Source of the DNA: Orrella daihaiensis
Lineage (GTDB): Bacteria; Pseudomonadota; Gammaproteobacteria; Burkholderiales; Burkholderiaceae_B
DNA length: 64,000 nt
Assembly: GCF_022811525.1 (NCBI RefSeq)
Contig: NZ_CP063982.1
Location: 868,001 to 932,000 of the forward strand
Direction of reading: 5' to 3'
The notes below the pieces were generated by a model. It was not told the DNA's origin. It saw nothing but the letters and a program-made list of their open reading frames with translations, and ran no database searches. Position numbers and translations under genes: made by a program. Below are positions 31,110 to 40,637 of the stretch, piece by piece (within the stretch, counting starts at the first letter, position 1; each line of letters opens with the position of its first letter).

Positions 31110-31763
31110 CTAGCGATAGTCAGTGGCCAACCGTTCTTGCAGCCTTATTGCCAAACGCGCGAGCTTTTTGTCCTCAATACCGGCGGCTGATAAAGCCTGA
31201 TGGGTCTGTACCACGTAGTCTATACAGGGTCCATATGAACCACTGGCTCGGCAAACAATCTCTACCGTTTGGTGGTCTAGAAGCCCACGTACATACCCCG
31301 GGTTGCTGCGATCGATCACGAACGCCAACGCCTTAACCGGCCCACTATCGGTTTCGCAGCGCAGCCAACGTGGGTGATAAGCGCCAGTGGCCATTTCCCT
31401 GCGCCAGAGTGCTTCAAAGGTTGTAGGCACTGTGCTGGCCGGAATTCTGAAAGTCACACCACGACAGGAGCCACCACGATCGAGTCCGAACACCAGCCCT
31501 GGGGTTTGTGGCGTGCCCCGGTTCACACGTGACCAAAGGCATAGCGCGCGGTGATGACCTCGCAGTGTGCTCAAGCGTTGTTCCCGGAAATCGAACTCGG
31601 GGTTCCAGATTAACGAGCCGTAGGCGTAAATCCATAAATCGGTATCGCCTGACCACCCGGCAAGGGCCTGTCGCATCGACGCATGGCGCTGATCATCTGT
31701 CAGGAAGGTGGGCGCTTCAGAGGGGGCGGGCAGTTCGCTGGATTGGCTCGGTATGACGGTCAT
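31110..31763 (-). CDS. ChaC-type gamma-glutamylcyclotransferase
   Basis: The 217-residue protein has the ChaC signature YAYGSLIWNPEFDF (glycine loop for the gamma-glutamyl group). The likely catalytic glutamate lies in WRREMATGAYHPRWL. ChaC enzymes degrade glutathione to 5-oxoproline and Cys-Gly in the cytoplasm. The gene is 56 bp upstream of pdxH with its own start. The catalytic residue assignment is by similarity to characterised ChaC proteins. Confidence 0.9.
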   Translation of the reverse strand: MTVIPSQSSELPAPSEAPTFLTDDQRHASMRQALAGWSGDTDLWIYAYGSLIWNPEFDFREQRLSTLRGHHRALCLWSRVNRGTPQTPGLVFGLDRGGSCRGVTFRIPASTVPTTFEALWRREMATGAYHPRWLRCETDSGPVKALAFVIDRSNPGYVRGLLDHQTVEIVCRASGSYGPCIDYVVQTHQALSAAGIEDKKLARLAIRLQERLATDYR

Positions 31764-31800
31764 GGTCTTCGCTGCGATGTCGAGTCAGGGCCCTGAAGAA

Positions 31801-32979
31801 TTACTTGTCACTGTCTTTGCCGCTGCGTCGCGTTAGCCAAGCGCCAGTCGCCAGAGCAACAGAGGTCAACCAAAATAACGGCATGATGCCCGAGATTGCG
31901 CCTAACGCGCCAAATGCCAGCGGCATTGATACCTGCGAGCCGTTAACCAAAGCCATACGCATGCCGAACACTTCGGCTCGGCGTCCCGCTGGTGCATGTT
32001 GCTGGAGCAGGCTCAAGATGCTCGGTTGCGTGCTGCCCAGCGACAAGCCCAGCATAAAAGACAACATCATCAGAACCCACGCCTGACTCATCCATGGATA
32101 AATCACAAAGTACACTGCTGCTGAAATCATCGCAAAATGAATCATTGCCCAAGGTTTTACCCATTTCTGAATAAAGGGTAAAAGTATGCGAATCACAAAC
32201 GTCGCCGCTGAAAACACAGCCAGAATGAAACCGATGGTCGTGGCACTAAAGCCAAGTTGTACGCCATACAGGGGCACGACAAAGTAGTGGGTATCCCAGG
32301 CGCTAGCTAACAGCAGGTTTGATATCAGGGCGTAGCGCAAAGAGCGAATCTTCCATAGATCGCCCATGCCACTGGATTGCTCTTGCTTTAATTGGGGCTG
32401 ATGGCTTTTTAACAATATCGGTCGTAAGCGGTTAACCGCAAAAAAAGCAGCTGCCGGACAAAGCATCAGCATGAAAAATGCCCAGTGATGCCCGATATAG
32501 TCAATCGACAAGCCTGCGATCAGTGGACCGCTAAACCCGGAGACCGCCATGGCCATGGCGAACCAGGAATAGTTTTTGAGTCGCACAACTGGATCGCTGT
32601 CTCCTAGCAGTCCTTGAACGGCGATTTGAAAGCCCATGTGACCAATGCCAATCGAGATGGCGGCAATCGCCAACGTGCTCCAGTGGGGCCAAACCCAAGG
32701 TACAAACGCACCGATCGTTGAAATAAGGGAGGCTAGCCACATGGCTCGAAAGCTGCCATGGGCGTCAATTTTTTTCCCCGCCGTGATGGCTAAAAACATG
32801 GGCAAGATCGCAAAGCAAGCAATCAGAATGCCCACGCCGACCTTGCTGATTCCAAGCTGCACTGCATTGAGCATGACCGATACGCGTCCACCTGTTAACG
32901 CGATATGCATGAGCATAATCAGCACGCACCATATGACTGCGTGTGGTAGGTGTTTGGGTAATTGCAGTGAGAAACGCAA
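31801..32979 (-). CDS. MFS transporter
   Basis: The 392-residue protein has about 12 hydrophobic segments in two halves. A motif-A-like loop (ITAGKKIDAHGSFRAMW) follows transmembrane segment 2. The ligand is unknown and the sequence is not close to a well-known drug or sugar exporter that I recognise. It lies 37 bp upstream of the ChaC-type gene on the same strand, so co-transcription is possible, and is divergent from tcdA. Confidence 0.85.
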   Translation of the reverse strand: MRFSLQLPKHLPHAVIWCVLIMLMHIALTGGRVSVMLNAVQLGISKVGVGILIACFAILPMFLAITAGKKIDAHGSFRAMWLASLISTIGAFVPWVWPHWSTLAIAAISIGIGHMGFQIAVQGLLGDSDPVVRLKNYSWFAMAMAVSGFSGPLIAGLSIDYIGHHWAFFMLMLCPAAAFFAVNRLRPILLKSHQPQLKQEQSSGMGDLWKIRSLRYALISNLLLASAWDTHYFVVPLYGVQLGFSATTIGFILAVFSAATFVIRILLPFIQKWVKPWAMIHFAMISAAVYFVIYPWMSQAWVLMMLSFMLGLSLGSTQPSILSLLQQHAPAGRRAEVFGMRMALVNGSQVSMPLAFGALGAISGIMPLFWLTSVALATGAWLTRRSGKDSDK

Positions 32980-33167
32980 GGTGACGCTGACCTGAGTGAC
33001 TGATCTCCGAATGTCCGATTGTGCGCTCGAAAGCTATCTTTTGTCTAGAAATTCGCTGCAATTTCAGCGTACTAGCCTCTTCTCGTGTCAAAATCCCAAC
33101 CACATCCGACATCCTGCGCCATCTGGGATGCCGACAGGTTCCTCGATATTTTTTATTCGATAATTCA

Positions 33168-33980
33168 ATGACATCTTTTGTAGATAAAGCAACGGACTTG
33201 GTTGGTCCGGCTGATCTTGAGCGGCGCTTCGGTTCGGTTGACCGTGCATATGGGCATGTCGTCACGGATACCTTGAGGGATTGTCACGTCACGGTGGTCG
33301 GTTTGGGTGGGGTCGGCTCATGGGCAGCAGAGGCATTGGCCCGAAGTGGGGTGGGGCAACTGACCCTGATCGACCTCGATCACGTCGCGCAGTCCAATAT
33401 CAATCGACAGGTACATGCTTTGGACACGACCCTTGGCCAAGCCAAGGTGTTAGCGATGAGTGAGCGCATTGGCTTGATCAACCCAGCCTGCGCTGTCAGT
33501 GCCGTGGAGGAATTCGTCGAGACGGATAATGCGGATGCGCTGTTGCCGCCCACTTCGGATGTGGTGCTCGACTGTACCGACCAACTGTCAGCAAAGGTGG
33601 CCATGGTGCTGTTGGCTAGACAAAGGCAACAGGCGCTGATTGTGTGTGGTGCGGCTGGCGGCAAGACTGACGCTTTGACACTTCGATATGGCGATTTGCG
33701 CGACAGTACTCACGATGCTTTGCTGGCACGTTTACGTTCGACCCTGCGAAAGCGCCATGGGTTCTCTGGTGCTCAGGCAAAACGGGTCATACGCATGGGT
33801 GTGAACGTGCTCTGGTTCGAGCAACCGGCGCACCGTCCGGTTTCCCTGCCTGCGTCTGCCGGTATTTCAATGCCCCTGGCATGCGCTGGTTATGGGTCAC
33901 TGGTGACTGTTACAGCTGCCATGGGGCTCGCCGCTGCTGGCAAAGCATTGGATTTCTTAACCCAGAAAAAAGCGTCCTGA
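33168..33980 (+). CDS. tcdA: tRNA threonylcarbamoyladenosine dehydratase
   Basis: The 270-residue protein of the ThiF/MoeB/E1-like family carries VVGLGGVGSWAAEALARSGV (nucleotide-binding loop) and LTLIDLDHVAQSNINRQVHA. It also has VVLDCTDQLSAKVAMV and the C-terminal SLVTVTAAMGLAAAGKALD. TcdA uses ATP to cyclise t6A37 to ct6A in tRNAs. The ATG at 33168 gives the usual N-terminus (FVDKATDLVGPADLERRFGS); the frame is open upstream to 33021 without conserved residues. It complements the sua5 and yciO genes found elsewhere in this window. Confidence 0.92.
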   Translation: MTSFVDKATDLVGPADLERRFGSVDRAYGHVVTDTLRDCHVTVVGLGGVGSWAAEALARSGVGQLTLIDLDHVAQSNINRQVHALDTTLGQAKVLAMSERIGLINPACAVSAVEEFVETDNADALLPPTSDVVLDCTDQLSAKVAMVLLARQRQQALIVCGAAGGKTDALTLRYGDLRDSTHDALLARLRSTLRKRHGFSGAQAKRVIRMGVNVLWFEQPAHRPVSLPASAGISMPLACAGYGSLVTVTAAMGLAAAGKALDFLTQKKAS

Positions 33981-34101
33981 TTCTTGGCCATGTCTGACCA
34001 TATGTTTGAGTCTTTGATGCTGTCGGTATGATTGAAAGTATTTTTGTGTGAACTGATACCTGCCTAGCTGGGCAGTCGCTACGTCATAAGGAGTATGGGA
34101 T

Positions 34102-35733
34102 TTGTCATCGACTGATTTAAATAACTCCAGATTTGCCGAATTGATGTCATGGCTGTGCCGGGGTTGGGCAGCGCTCATGCGACCAAGTGGTGCTATTTGG
34201 CTATTGATAGGCACCCTGGTTTGGCTCGGTATTTTTGGCTGGCCAAGGTCGTTGCATATTCCTGATGAGGGTCGCTACGTTGGTGTGGCCTGGGATATGG
34301 TTCGATTTGACAGCACCTGGACGCCACTTTTGAACGGCTTGCCATATTTTCACAAGCCGCCTTTGTTTTATTGGCTCAATGAGGCCGCGTTCTTGTTGTT
34401 TGGGGTACATGAGTGGTCGGCACGACTGCCTTCCATCCTGATCTCATGGTTAACAGTGGTTGCACTGTACTTGTTTGTACGCCGTCACCGTGGCGTTGAA
34501 GTGGCCACGGTCAGTGTGTTGGCGCTCATCACCATGCCCTACTACTACGGCGCCTCGCAGTATGCCAACCTCGATATGCTTGTCGCTGGCATGATTTCTT
34601 TGACGATATTGGCTGGTGCAGAGGCGGTGTCGCGGGCCGCTGCCGGCGAGCCTCGTGCGAGTTGGTTTGCGATTGCGGCAGGTTTTTTAGCGGCATTTGC
34701 TGTCTTGTCTAAAGGTTTGATCGGCGTAGTACTGCCAGGCGGCGTCCTGTTTTTCTGGATTCTGGCGACGCGGCGATGGGTTGGACTCAAAGTGCTGTTG
34801 GCGCCAGGCGTTTGGCTGGCGTTTTTGTCCATCATGGTGCCCTGGTTCGTGTTGATGGAAATCTACTACCCCGGCTTTTTGCACTACTTTTTTGTGTATC
34901 AGCACTTCGAACGTTATCTCAGTGACGGTTTTAACCAGCAGCAACCATTCTGGTTTTTCATACCCGTTGTATTTGGCATGAGTCTGCCATGGTCTATCTG
35001 GTTGTTTCGTTTTGGTTGGCAGCGCGGTGAAATCACGTTTGATCGAAGCTGGTTTTGGTTGATGGGTTTGTGGATTGTGGTGATCGTGGTGTTTTTTTCG
35101 ATCCCGACATCCAAACTGATCGGCTACACAGTGCCAGTGCTGCCCGCATTGGCAGTGTTGATTGCTGAAGTGATTGTGGGTACGTGGAACGGGCTACGAG
35201 CAGAGCGGGATATTCGTTGGACGGTAATCACATTGATAGCAGCGGTAACAGCCTGCATGATTGCCTTGGTCGTATTCTTGTTTGCTAACGACCGAAGTTC
35301 CAAGCCATTCGTGCAACAGTTCCAGTCCGAGATGACGGTCGATGACCAGTTTGTGTTTCTGGATGTGTATCCGTTTGATATGCAGTTCTACACCAGGGAT
35401 CCCAAGCCAGCCTGGGTGGTCTTTAACTGGCCGGCCTTACCTGCAGGCGACACATGGCGAAATGAATTGGCAGAGGCTGGTGAACATGTACCGGATAAAG
35501 CTAAAGAGGTTTTGATTACACCAGAGCAGTTATTGCCGCGGATATGCCAGAATCCGAATCGAACGTATTGGTTTGTGGCTTACCCAGAAGCCAAGGAGCC
35601 AGTGGCGTTTTTGGCGCATCTTGATCCAATTTTTGTCACCCGCTATCGAGTCGAGATGTGGAAACTGGTGCCTGATGCAACTTTCACGAGTAAGTGGTGT
35701 ACCGGAGAACAACATGAGTCAACAAAACAATAG
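34102..35733 (+). CDS. ArnT-like (PMT family) membrane glycosyltransferase
   Basis: The 543-residue protein begins at TTG, supported by AAGGAG eight bases upstream. Many hydrophobic segments (about 10-12) follow. The extracytoplasmic acidic motif IPDEGRYVGVAWDMV after the first membrane segment is the catalytic DE motif of ArnT/PMT glycosyltransferases, which use lipid-linked sugar donors. ArnT adds aminoarabinose to lipid A; other members glycosylate proteins or lipids. No arn genes for aminoarabinose synthesis are nearby, so the substrate is unknown. The last 20 bp overlap the start of the dehydratase gene. Confidence 0.86.
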   Translation: MSSTDLNNSRFAELMSWLCRGWAALMRPSGAIWLLIGTLVWLGIFGWPRSLHIPDEGRYVGVAWDMVRFDSTWTPLLNGLPYFHKPPLFYWLNEAAFLLFGVHEWSARLPSILISWLTVVALYLFVRRHRGVEVATVSVLALITMPYYYGASQYANLDMLVAGMISLTILAGAEAVSRAAAGEPRASWFAIAAGFLAAFAVLSKGLIGVVLPGGVLFFWILATRRWVGLKVLLAPGVWLAFLSIMVPWFVLMEIYYPGFLHYFFVYQHFERYLSDGFNQQQPFWFFIPVVFGMSLPWSIWLFRFGWQRGEITFDRSWFWLMGLWIVVIVVFFSIPTSKLIGYTVPVLPALAVLIAEVIVGTWNGLRAERDIRWTVITLIAAVTACMIALVVFLFANDRSSKPFVQQFQSEMTVDDQFVFLDVYPFDMQFYTRDPKPAWVVFNWPALPAGDTWRNELAEAGEHVPDKAKEVLITPEQLLPRICQNPNRTYWFVAYPEAKEPVAFLAHLDPIFVTRYRVEMWKLVPDATFTSKWCTGEQHESTKQ

Positions 35734-37462
35734 AACAAGGTCAGCACAGACCTTTCGCAGCGCCCGTTGGTTTGCACCCGACGATTTGAGATCATTCGGT
35801 CATCGGTCCCGAGCTATGCAAATGGGCTATTCGGCCGACGACTGGAAGGGCAAACCTGTCATTGGCATCATCAACACATGGTCTGACATCAATCCCTGTC
35901 ATACGCACTTCAAACAGCGTGTGGACGATGTGAAACGTGGTGTTCTCCAAGCAGGCGGCTTTCCGATCGAATTGCCAGCCCTGTCGCTGGCTGAGCAGTT
36001 CGTCAAACCCACCACCATGCTCTACCGAAATATGTTGGCCATGGATGCTGAAGAGTTAATACGCTGTCATCCGGTAGATGGCGTGGTGCTCATGGGTGGT
36101 TGCGACAAGACGACACCTGGTTTATTGCTCGGGGCCACGAGTGCGGGTGTACCTGCGATCTACATCCCTGCCGGCCCGATGCTGCGTGGTAACTGGCACG
36201 GCAAAATACTTGGGTCTGGCTCAGATGCTTGGAAGTATTGGGATGATCGCCGCGCCGGACTGATTTCTGACAAAGATTGGACCGAAATCGAGGGGGGCAT
36301 TGCGCGCAGTCACGGGACGTGCATGACCATGGGAACGGCATCGACCATGACTGCCATTGCCGAGACTTTGGGGATGACTCTGCCGGGCGCTTCTTCTATT
36401 CCAGCGCCGGACTCCAACCATGTACGCATGTCGGCTGAAAGCGGCCGGCGCATCGTTGAGATGGTTTGGGAAGATCTCGTGCCCAATAAAATTCAAACTC
36501 ATCAAGCGTTTGAGAACGCGATCATGGTTGCCATGGCCATGGGTTGCTCGACCAACGCCATTATTCATTTGATCGCTCAGGCCAGGCGTGCCGGGTGCAA
36601 TATTGGCCTAGACGACTTTGATCGGTACAGCCGAATTATTCCCGTCATTGCTAACGTCAGGCCAAGCGGTGATGAGTATCTGATGGAGGATTTTTATTAC
36701 GCGGGCGGTCTGCCAGCCCTGATGTCACGTCTAAAGGATCATTTGCATCTGGATGCAATGACGGTGACTGGCAAAACTCTGGGCGAGAACATCGCTGATG
36801 CGCAGGTCTATAACGATGACGTGATTCGGCCGCTTGATAATCCGATCTACGCTGAAGGCGCACTTGCCGTGTTGCGGGGTAATCTGGCGCCCGATGGTTG
36901 TGTGATCAAGCCAAGCGCCTGTCCGGCTCACTTGCATCAGCACACGGGACCCGCCTTGGTATTTGATGATTATCCATCGATGAAAGCGGTGATCGATCGC
37001 GATGACCTCGAAGTCACGGCTGATCATGTGTTGGTGCTACGTAACGCGGGTCCGCAAGGAGGACCGGGTATGCCTGAGTGGGGCATGCTACCGATGCCTA
37101 AAAAGTTGCTCAAGCAAGGTGTACGTGACATGTTGCGTTTGTCAGATGCCCGCATGAGTGGCACTAGCTACGGTGCTTGTGTGTTGCACATCTCGCCTGA
37201 GTCCTATGTGGGAGGACCTTTGGCGCTGATTAAAACTGGTGACATGATCACGGTTGACGTGCCTAACCGAACTATCCGGGTTGAGATATCGGACCAGGAG
37301 ATGCAAAAGCGCCGTGAAGCCTGGACGCCTCCCGAGCGAAGGTTTGAACGCGGCTACGGGTGGATGTTCTCACAGCACATTGAGCAGGCTAATGAGGGCT
37401 GTGATTTCGACTTTCTGAGAACCGAGTTCGGTAAGCCAGTGGGTGAGCCTGATATTTTTTAA
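35714..37462 (+). CDS. IlvD/Edd family dehydratase (L-arabinonate dehydratase-like)
   Basis: The 582-residue protein is an iron-sulfur sugar-acid dehydratase. Cluster cysteines are visible in SDINPCHTHF, LMGGCDKTTPG and SHGTCMTMGTAS. It is closest in character to L-arabinonate/pentonate dehydratases rather than to biosynthetic IlvD. The family removes water from 2,3-dihydroxy acids to give 2-keto-3-deoxy acids. The ATG at 35714 has GGAG seven bases upstream; the frame is open to 35573 inside the glycosyltransferase gene. It is followed by an RraA-like aldolase gene, which suggests a shared sugar-acid catabolic step. Confidence 0.88.
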   Translation: MSQQNNRTRSAQTFRSARWFAPDDLRSFGHRSRAMQMGYSADDWKGKPVIGIINTWSDINPCHTHFKQRVDDVKRGVLQAGGFPIELPALSLAEQFVKPTTMLYRNMLAMDAEELIRCHPVDGVVLMGGCDKTTPGLLLGATSAGVPAIYIPAGPMLRGNWHGKILGSGSDAWKYWDDRRAGLISDKDWTEIEGGIARSHGTCMTMGTASTMTAIAETLGMTLPGASSIPAPDSNHVRMSAESGRRIVEMVWEDLVPNKIQTHQAFENAIMVAMAMGCSTNAIIHLIAQARRAGCNIGLDDFDRYSRIIPVIANVRPSGDEYLMEDFYYAGGLPALMSRLKDHLHLDAMTVTGKTLGENIADAQVYNDDVIRPLDNPIYAEGALAVLRGNLAPDGCVIKPSACPAHLHQHTGPALVFDDYPSMKAVIDRDDLEVTADHVLVLRNAGPQGGPGMPEWGMLPMPKKLLKQGVRDMLRLSDARMSGTSYGACVLHISPESYVGGPLALIKTGDMITVDVPNRTIRVEISDQEMQKRREAWTPPERRFERGYGWMFSQHIEQANEGCDFDFLRTEFGKPVGEPDIF

Positions 37463-37517
37463 ATCCTGACCGTGTGCGACCGAATTGGCGACAGATCAAT
37501 ATGATTGGAGACTTCTC

Positions 37518-38237
37518 GTGAAAGAATTGAAAGCCGAAACCAGACAGCGCCTGATGCATGTCAGCACGGCAACACTAGCGACGTTGTTGTTTAAGCGGGG
37601 CTTGAAAAACCAGTTCATTCAAAACGTTTCACGACTATCGAAGGCTAATGAGAACATGGTGGGCCCGGCGTTTACTTTACGTTACATGCCCGCCCGTGAA
37701 GATCGAAATGGAATCGAAGTGTTTCAGAATCGGCAACATCCGCAACGCCAGGCCATCGAGCAATGCCCGGCGGGTGCTGTCATGGTGATCGACAGTCGTA
37801 AGGATGCTCGCGCTGCATCGGCTGGAGGTATCCTGGTTAGCCGGCTCAAGCAACGTGGCGTGGCTGGGGTTGTCACCGACGGCGGTTTTAGAGACTCAGC
37901 CGAAATTGCCGTGCTGGGAATCCCGGCTTATCACCAACGCCCATCGGCACCGACTAATTTGACCCTGCATGAGGCAATTGACATCAACGTCCCCATCGGC
38001 TGCGGTGATGCACCGGTTTTTCCGGGGGATGTCATCGTCGGTGACGCTGACGGCGTGATTGTGATCCCGGCCGAGATCGCCGATGAGCTCGCCGTGGCTG
38101 CTGCCGATATGACGGTGTTTGAAGACTTTGTGATGATATGCGTTAAACAGGGCAAATCCATTCTGGGTCTCTACCCGCCAACAGATTCGGAGACAGTGGC
38201 GCTGTTTGAAAGCTGGAAAAAAGAGAACGGGTTCTAA
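37518..38237 (+). CDS. RraA-like (4-hydroxy-4-methyl-2-oxoglutarate aldolase family) protein
   Basis: From the GTG at 37518 (GGAG seven bases upstream) the protein has 239 residues. The family signature GGFRDSAEIAVLGIPAYH and the metal-site VGDADGVIVIP are present. RraA-fold proteins include class II pyruvate aldolases that split 4-hydroxy-2-oxo acids, and the RNase E inhibitor RraA. Position directly after a pentonate-type dehydratase favours an aldolase or related step in sugar-acid breakdown over RNase control. The TTG at 37485 is an alternative start. The substrate is not known. Confidence 0.83.
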   Translation: MKELKAETRQRLMHVSTATLATLLFKRGLKNQFIQNVSRLSKANENMVGPAFTLRYMPAREDRNGIEVFQNRQHPQRQAIEQCPAGAVMVIDSRKDARAASAGGILVSRLKQRGVAGVVTDGGFRDSAEIAVLGIPAYHQRPSAPTNLTLHEAIDINVPIGCGDAPVFPGDVIVGDADGVIVIPAEIADELAVAAADMTVFEDFVMICVKQGKSILGLYPPTDSETVALFESWKKENGF

Positions 38238-38284
38238 TGGGACAAACTTGAAGACGAATAGATAGAGATCGGGGTCGGGGAAGC

Positions 38285-38361
38285 TGGGGTGGCTGACGGG
38301 ACTCGAACCCGCGACAACCGGAATCACAATCCGGGACTCTACCAACTGAGCTACAGCCACC
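38285..38361 (-). tRNA. tRNA-His (GTG anticodon)
   Basis: On the minus strand the sequence folds as a complete cloverleaf. The acceptor stem GTGGCTG pairs with CAGCCAC. The anticodon loop ATTGTGATT has GTG, and the T-loop is GGTTCGAGTCC. The extra G at position -1 (38361) opposite discriminator C73 is the hallmark of tRNA-His. CCA is encoded at 38287-38285. A TAATAT -10-like box lies just upstream at 38373-38378, overlapping the cls start region. Confidence 0.96.
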
Positions 38362-38380
38362 AAAGGACGTAGATATTAAC

Positions 38381-39841
38381 ATGATCGATGAGATCGGGCA
38401 GTTGCTGGAGCGCTATTGGCCACACATTGTTTTAGTGGTGTCCATCCTGGCCAGTTTGGCCACAGCCGTGCACGCTGCCATGACCAAGCAAGACGTGCGG
38501 GCGGCCATCGGTTGGGTTGCGGTGGTGATACTTTCGCCGCTGCTAGGCGCCACATTCTATTTGTTCGCCGGGATAAACCGGGTGCGGCGTGCACGCGTCA
38601 CCCAGCAGCGGCGTTTGGCTCAGCCAGGGCGTGAGTCGATTGATCGTCTCGAAGTCAAACATCTTGGACAGGCGTTTGATGATCACATCAAGCCTTTGAA
38701 GCGTCTGGGCAATGAGGTCAATAAAAATGTGGTCCTGCGTGGCAACCAAATTGAGATGCTCGTAGGTGGTGATCAAACCTATCCGGCCATGTTGGAAGCC
38801 ATCGCAACAGCTCGTACCTCGATTGCCTTGCAAAGCTACATATTCGATCACGACGGCATCGGGATTCGAATCGCGCAGGCGTTGATCGATGCCCAGCAGC
38901 GTGGTGTGAAGGTGCGGGTATTGATTGATTCAGTCGGTGCCAAATACTCGCGCCCACCGATTACGCGGATGCTTCAGGATGCTGGCATCGCGGTAGGCCG
39001 TTTTTTGCCTACAGCGATCGGTCTACGGCTGGTATACGCCAACATGCGCAGTCACCGGAAACTGTTGGTTGTGGATGGCGACTTGGCACTGACGGGCGGC
39101 ATGAACATTCGCGAAGGATTCATGCGCGAGTTTGCTGGCGATGATGTGGCAGTCGACACTCATTTCAAAGTCAGCGGGCCGGTAGCGCGACATTTGATGG
39201 AGAGTTTTGCGCATGATTGGGAGTTCACCACCGGAGAGCGATTAGAGGGTGAGGCCTGGTTCGCGTCAATCCCAACGGAATCGGTGGTGCAAGGTGTCCC
39301 GATTCGGGTCGTGTTGTCCGGGCCAGACCGCGCCATCGGACGTAACCAATCGATGCTGCTCGGAGCACTTTCCGTGGCGCGTAATCATGTTCGCATCCAG
39401 TCGCCGTATTTCTTGCCAGAACCGGTGCTGATTGGCGCGTTGGTCACCGCCGCCCGGCGTGGTGTGCAGGTCGATATTGTGATTCCGGCCAATAACAATC
39501 TGAAGCTTGTCAGTGCTGCCATGGAAGCGCAACTTGACCTGTTGTTGCATGGCGGGGTTCACGTTTGGCGTGCCAATGGCGCGTTCGATCATTCCAAGTT
39601 AATGACTGTGGATGATCAATGGTGCTATGTCGGTTCCTCTAATGTTGACCCCCGAAGTCAGCGACTGAATTTCGAGCTTGACATAGAAGTGTTTGATCAC
39701 GAGTTGGCGCGTGCGCTAGCTAAATCGATTGACAACAAAATCAATCACGCTAAACGAGCAACCTTGGCGGAATTGGCAAATCGACCGTTTTGGGTGAGGC
39801 TGCGAAATCGGTTTATCTGGCTGGCCTCACCTTTGTTGTAA
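38381..39841 (+). CDS. cls: cardiolipin synthase (phospholipase D family)
   Basis: The 486-residue protein has two N-terminal membrane helices (about residues 15-33 and 41-64) and two phospholipase D HKD motifs: HRKLLVVDGDLALTGG near residue 225 and HSKLMTVDDQWCYVGSSN near residue 405. This matches the ClsA layout. It condenses two phosphatidylglycerol molecules to cardiolipin and glycerol at the inner membrane. The ATG lies 20 bp from the tRNA-His 5' end on the opposite strand. It is convergent with the solute-binding-like gene. Confidence 0.92.
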   Translation: MIDEIGQLLERYWPHIVLVVSILASLATAVHAAMTKQDVRAAIGWVAVVILSPLLGATFYLFAGINRVRRARVTQQRRLAQPGRESIDRLEVKHLGQAFDDHIKPLKRLGNEVNKNVVLRGNQIEMLVGGDQTYPAMLEAIATARTSIALQSYIFDHDGIGIRIAQALIDAQQRGVKVRVLIDSVGAKYSRPPITRMLQDAGIAVGRFLPTAIGLRLVYANMRSHRKLLVVDGDLALTGGMNIREGFMREFAGDDVAVDTHFKVSGPVARHLMESFAHDWEFTTGERLEGEAWFASIPTESVVQGVPIRVVLSGPDRAIGRNQSMLLGALSVARNHVRIQSPYFLPEPVLIGALVTAARRGVQVDIVIPANNNLKLVSAAMEAQLDLLLHGGVHVWRANGAFDHSKLMTVDDQWCYVGSSNVDPRSQRLNFELDIEVFDHELARALAKSIDNKINHAKRATLAELANRPFWVRLRNRFIWLASPLL

Positions 39842-39861
39842 TCGAGGTTGTTATTTTGATG

Positions 39862-40617
39862 TCACAGATCCGCAATTAATGGATCCCTATGAGGATCTGC
39901 TGCGGGTGCCACACCAGCCCCCTTGATGCCATGACGCTCCAGAGCTGTTTGCACAAATCCCGATGATTTCATCTGTTCAACGAATTGCCGCAAAAAACTG
40001 GCGGCGGATTCGCCATATTGTTTTGGTACGCCCATGGCTTGCCGAATCACCATAAACCGGCCCGGCAAAAGCCGCAGCTCAGGTCTTGCGACAATATCTG
40101 ATTCGAGTTGTTGCTTGACACCAGCGGCGACATCAGCGTTCGTTTCAAGAAACGTGCTGACCACCGTTTGCGAGGAACTCGCCCGCTCTATTTGGGCATG
40201 TTTTATGTTTCTGCTCAAAAAGAGGTCGTAGGCACTGCCTTTGCCGACGATGATTCTATGTTCGTCTCGATCGACCTCCTCGTTGGCTTGCAAGGGACTG
40301 TCTTGGCGCACGAGGTAAGCACCCTCAATCAACACATAGGGCGCACTAAAAGCAATTTGCTCGCCGCGTTTTGGGTCGATCGCAAAGAACCCAACATCAG
40401 CTTTGCCGCACTCGAGCGCTTGAACCGAGTCGGCTGCTGTTTGAAACACCACCAGTTCTGTGGGCACACCGAGTCGTGCGCCTAGTTCACGGCTAAGGTC
40501 GACAGAAACACCAGCAGCGCTGCCGCCGTCAGATCTGGCCAGAATGGGGTTGCCAGTGTTGATGCTTACGCGCAGGCTGCCGTGTGGCGCAAAGATTTTG
40601 GCTAGTGCATCGGACAT
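39862..40617 (-). CDS. family 3 solute-binding-like protein without visible signal peptide
   Basis: With the ATG at 40617 the protein has 251 residues. It reads like an amino-acid-type family 3 periplasmic binding protein: ARSDGGSAAGVSVDLSRELG, KADVGFFAIDPKRGEQIAF, SAPYVLIEGAYLVRQDSPL and FLRQFVEQMKSSGFVQTAL. The N-terminus (MSDALAKIFAPHGSLRVS) starts directly with the fold and has no hydrophobic signal sequence. The upstream frame adds none either. It may act in the cytoplasm, or as an enzyme-like relative. It lies 20 bp after the EamA exporter gene and is probably co-transcribed with it. Confidence 0.8.
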   Translation of the reverse strand: MSDALAKIFAPHGSLRVSINTGNPILARSDGGSAAGVSVDLSRELGARLGVPTELVVFQTAADSVQALECGKADVGFFAIDPKRGEQIAFSAPYVLIEGAYLVRQDSPLQANEEVDRDEHRIIVGKGSAYDLFLSRNIKHAQIERASSSQTVVSTFLETNADVAAGVKQQLESDIVARPELRLLPGRFMVIRQAMGVPKQYGESAASFLRQFVEQMKSSGFVQTALERHGIKGAGVAPAADPHRDPLIADL

Positions 40618-40637
40618 TCTTACGGTCTCCATTTGGT

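Noticed and set aside
33021..33167. N-terminal extension of tcdA
   Set aside because: The residues are not conserved-looking and the ATG at 33168 gives the usual family start.
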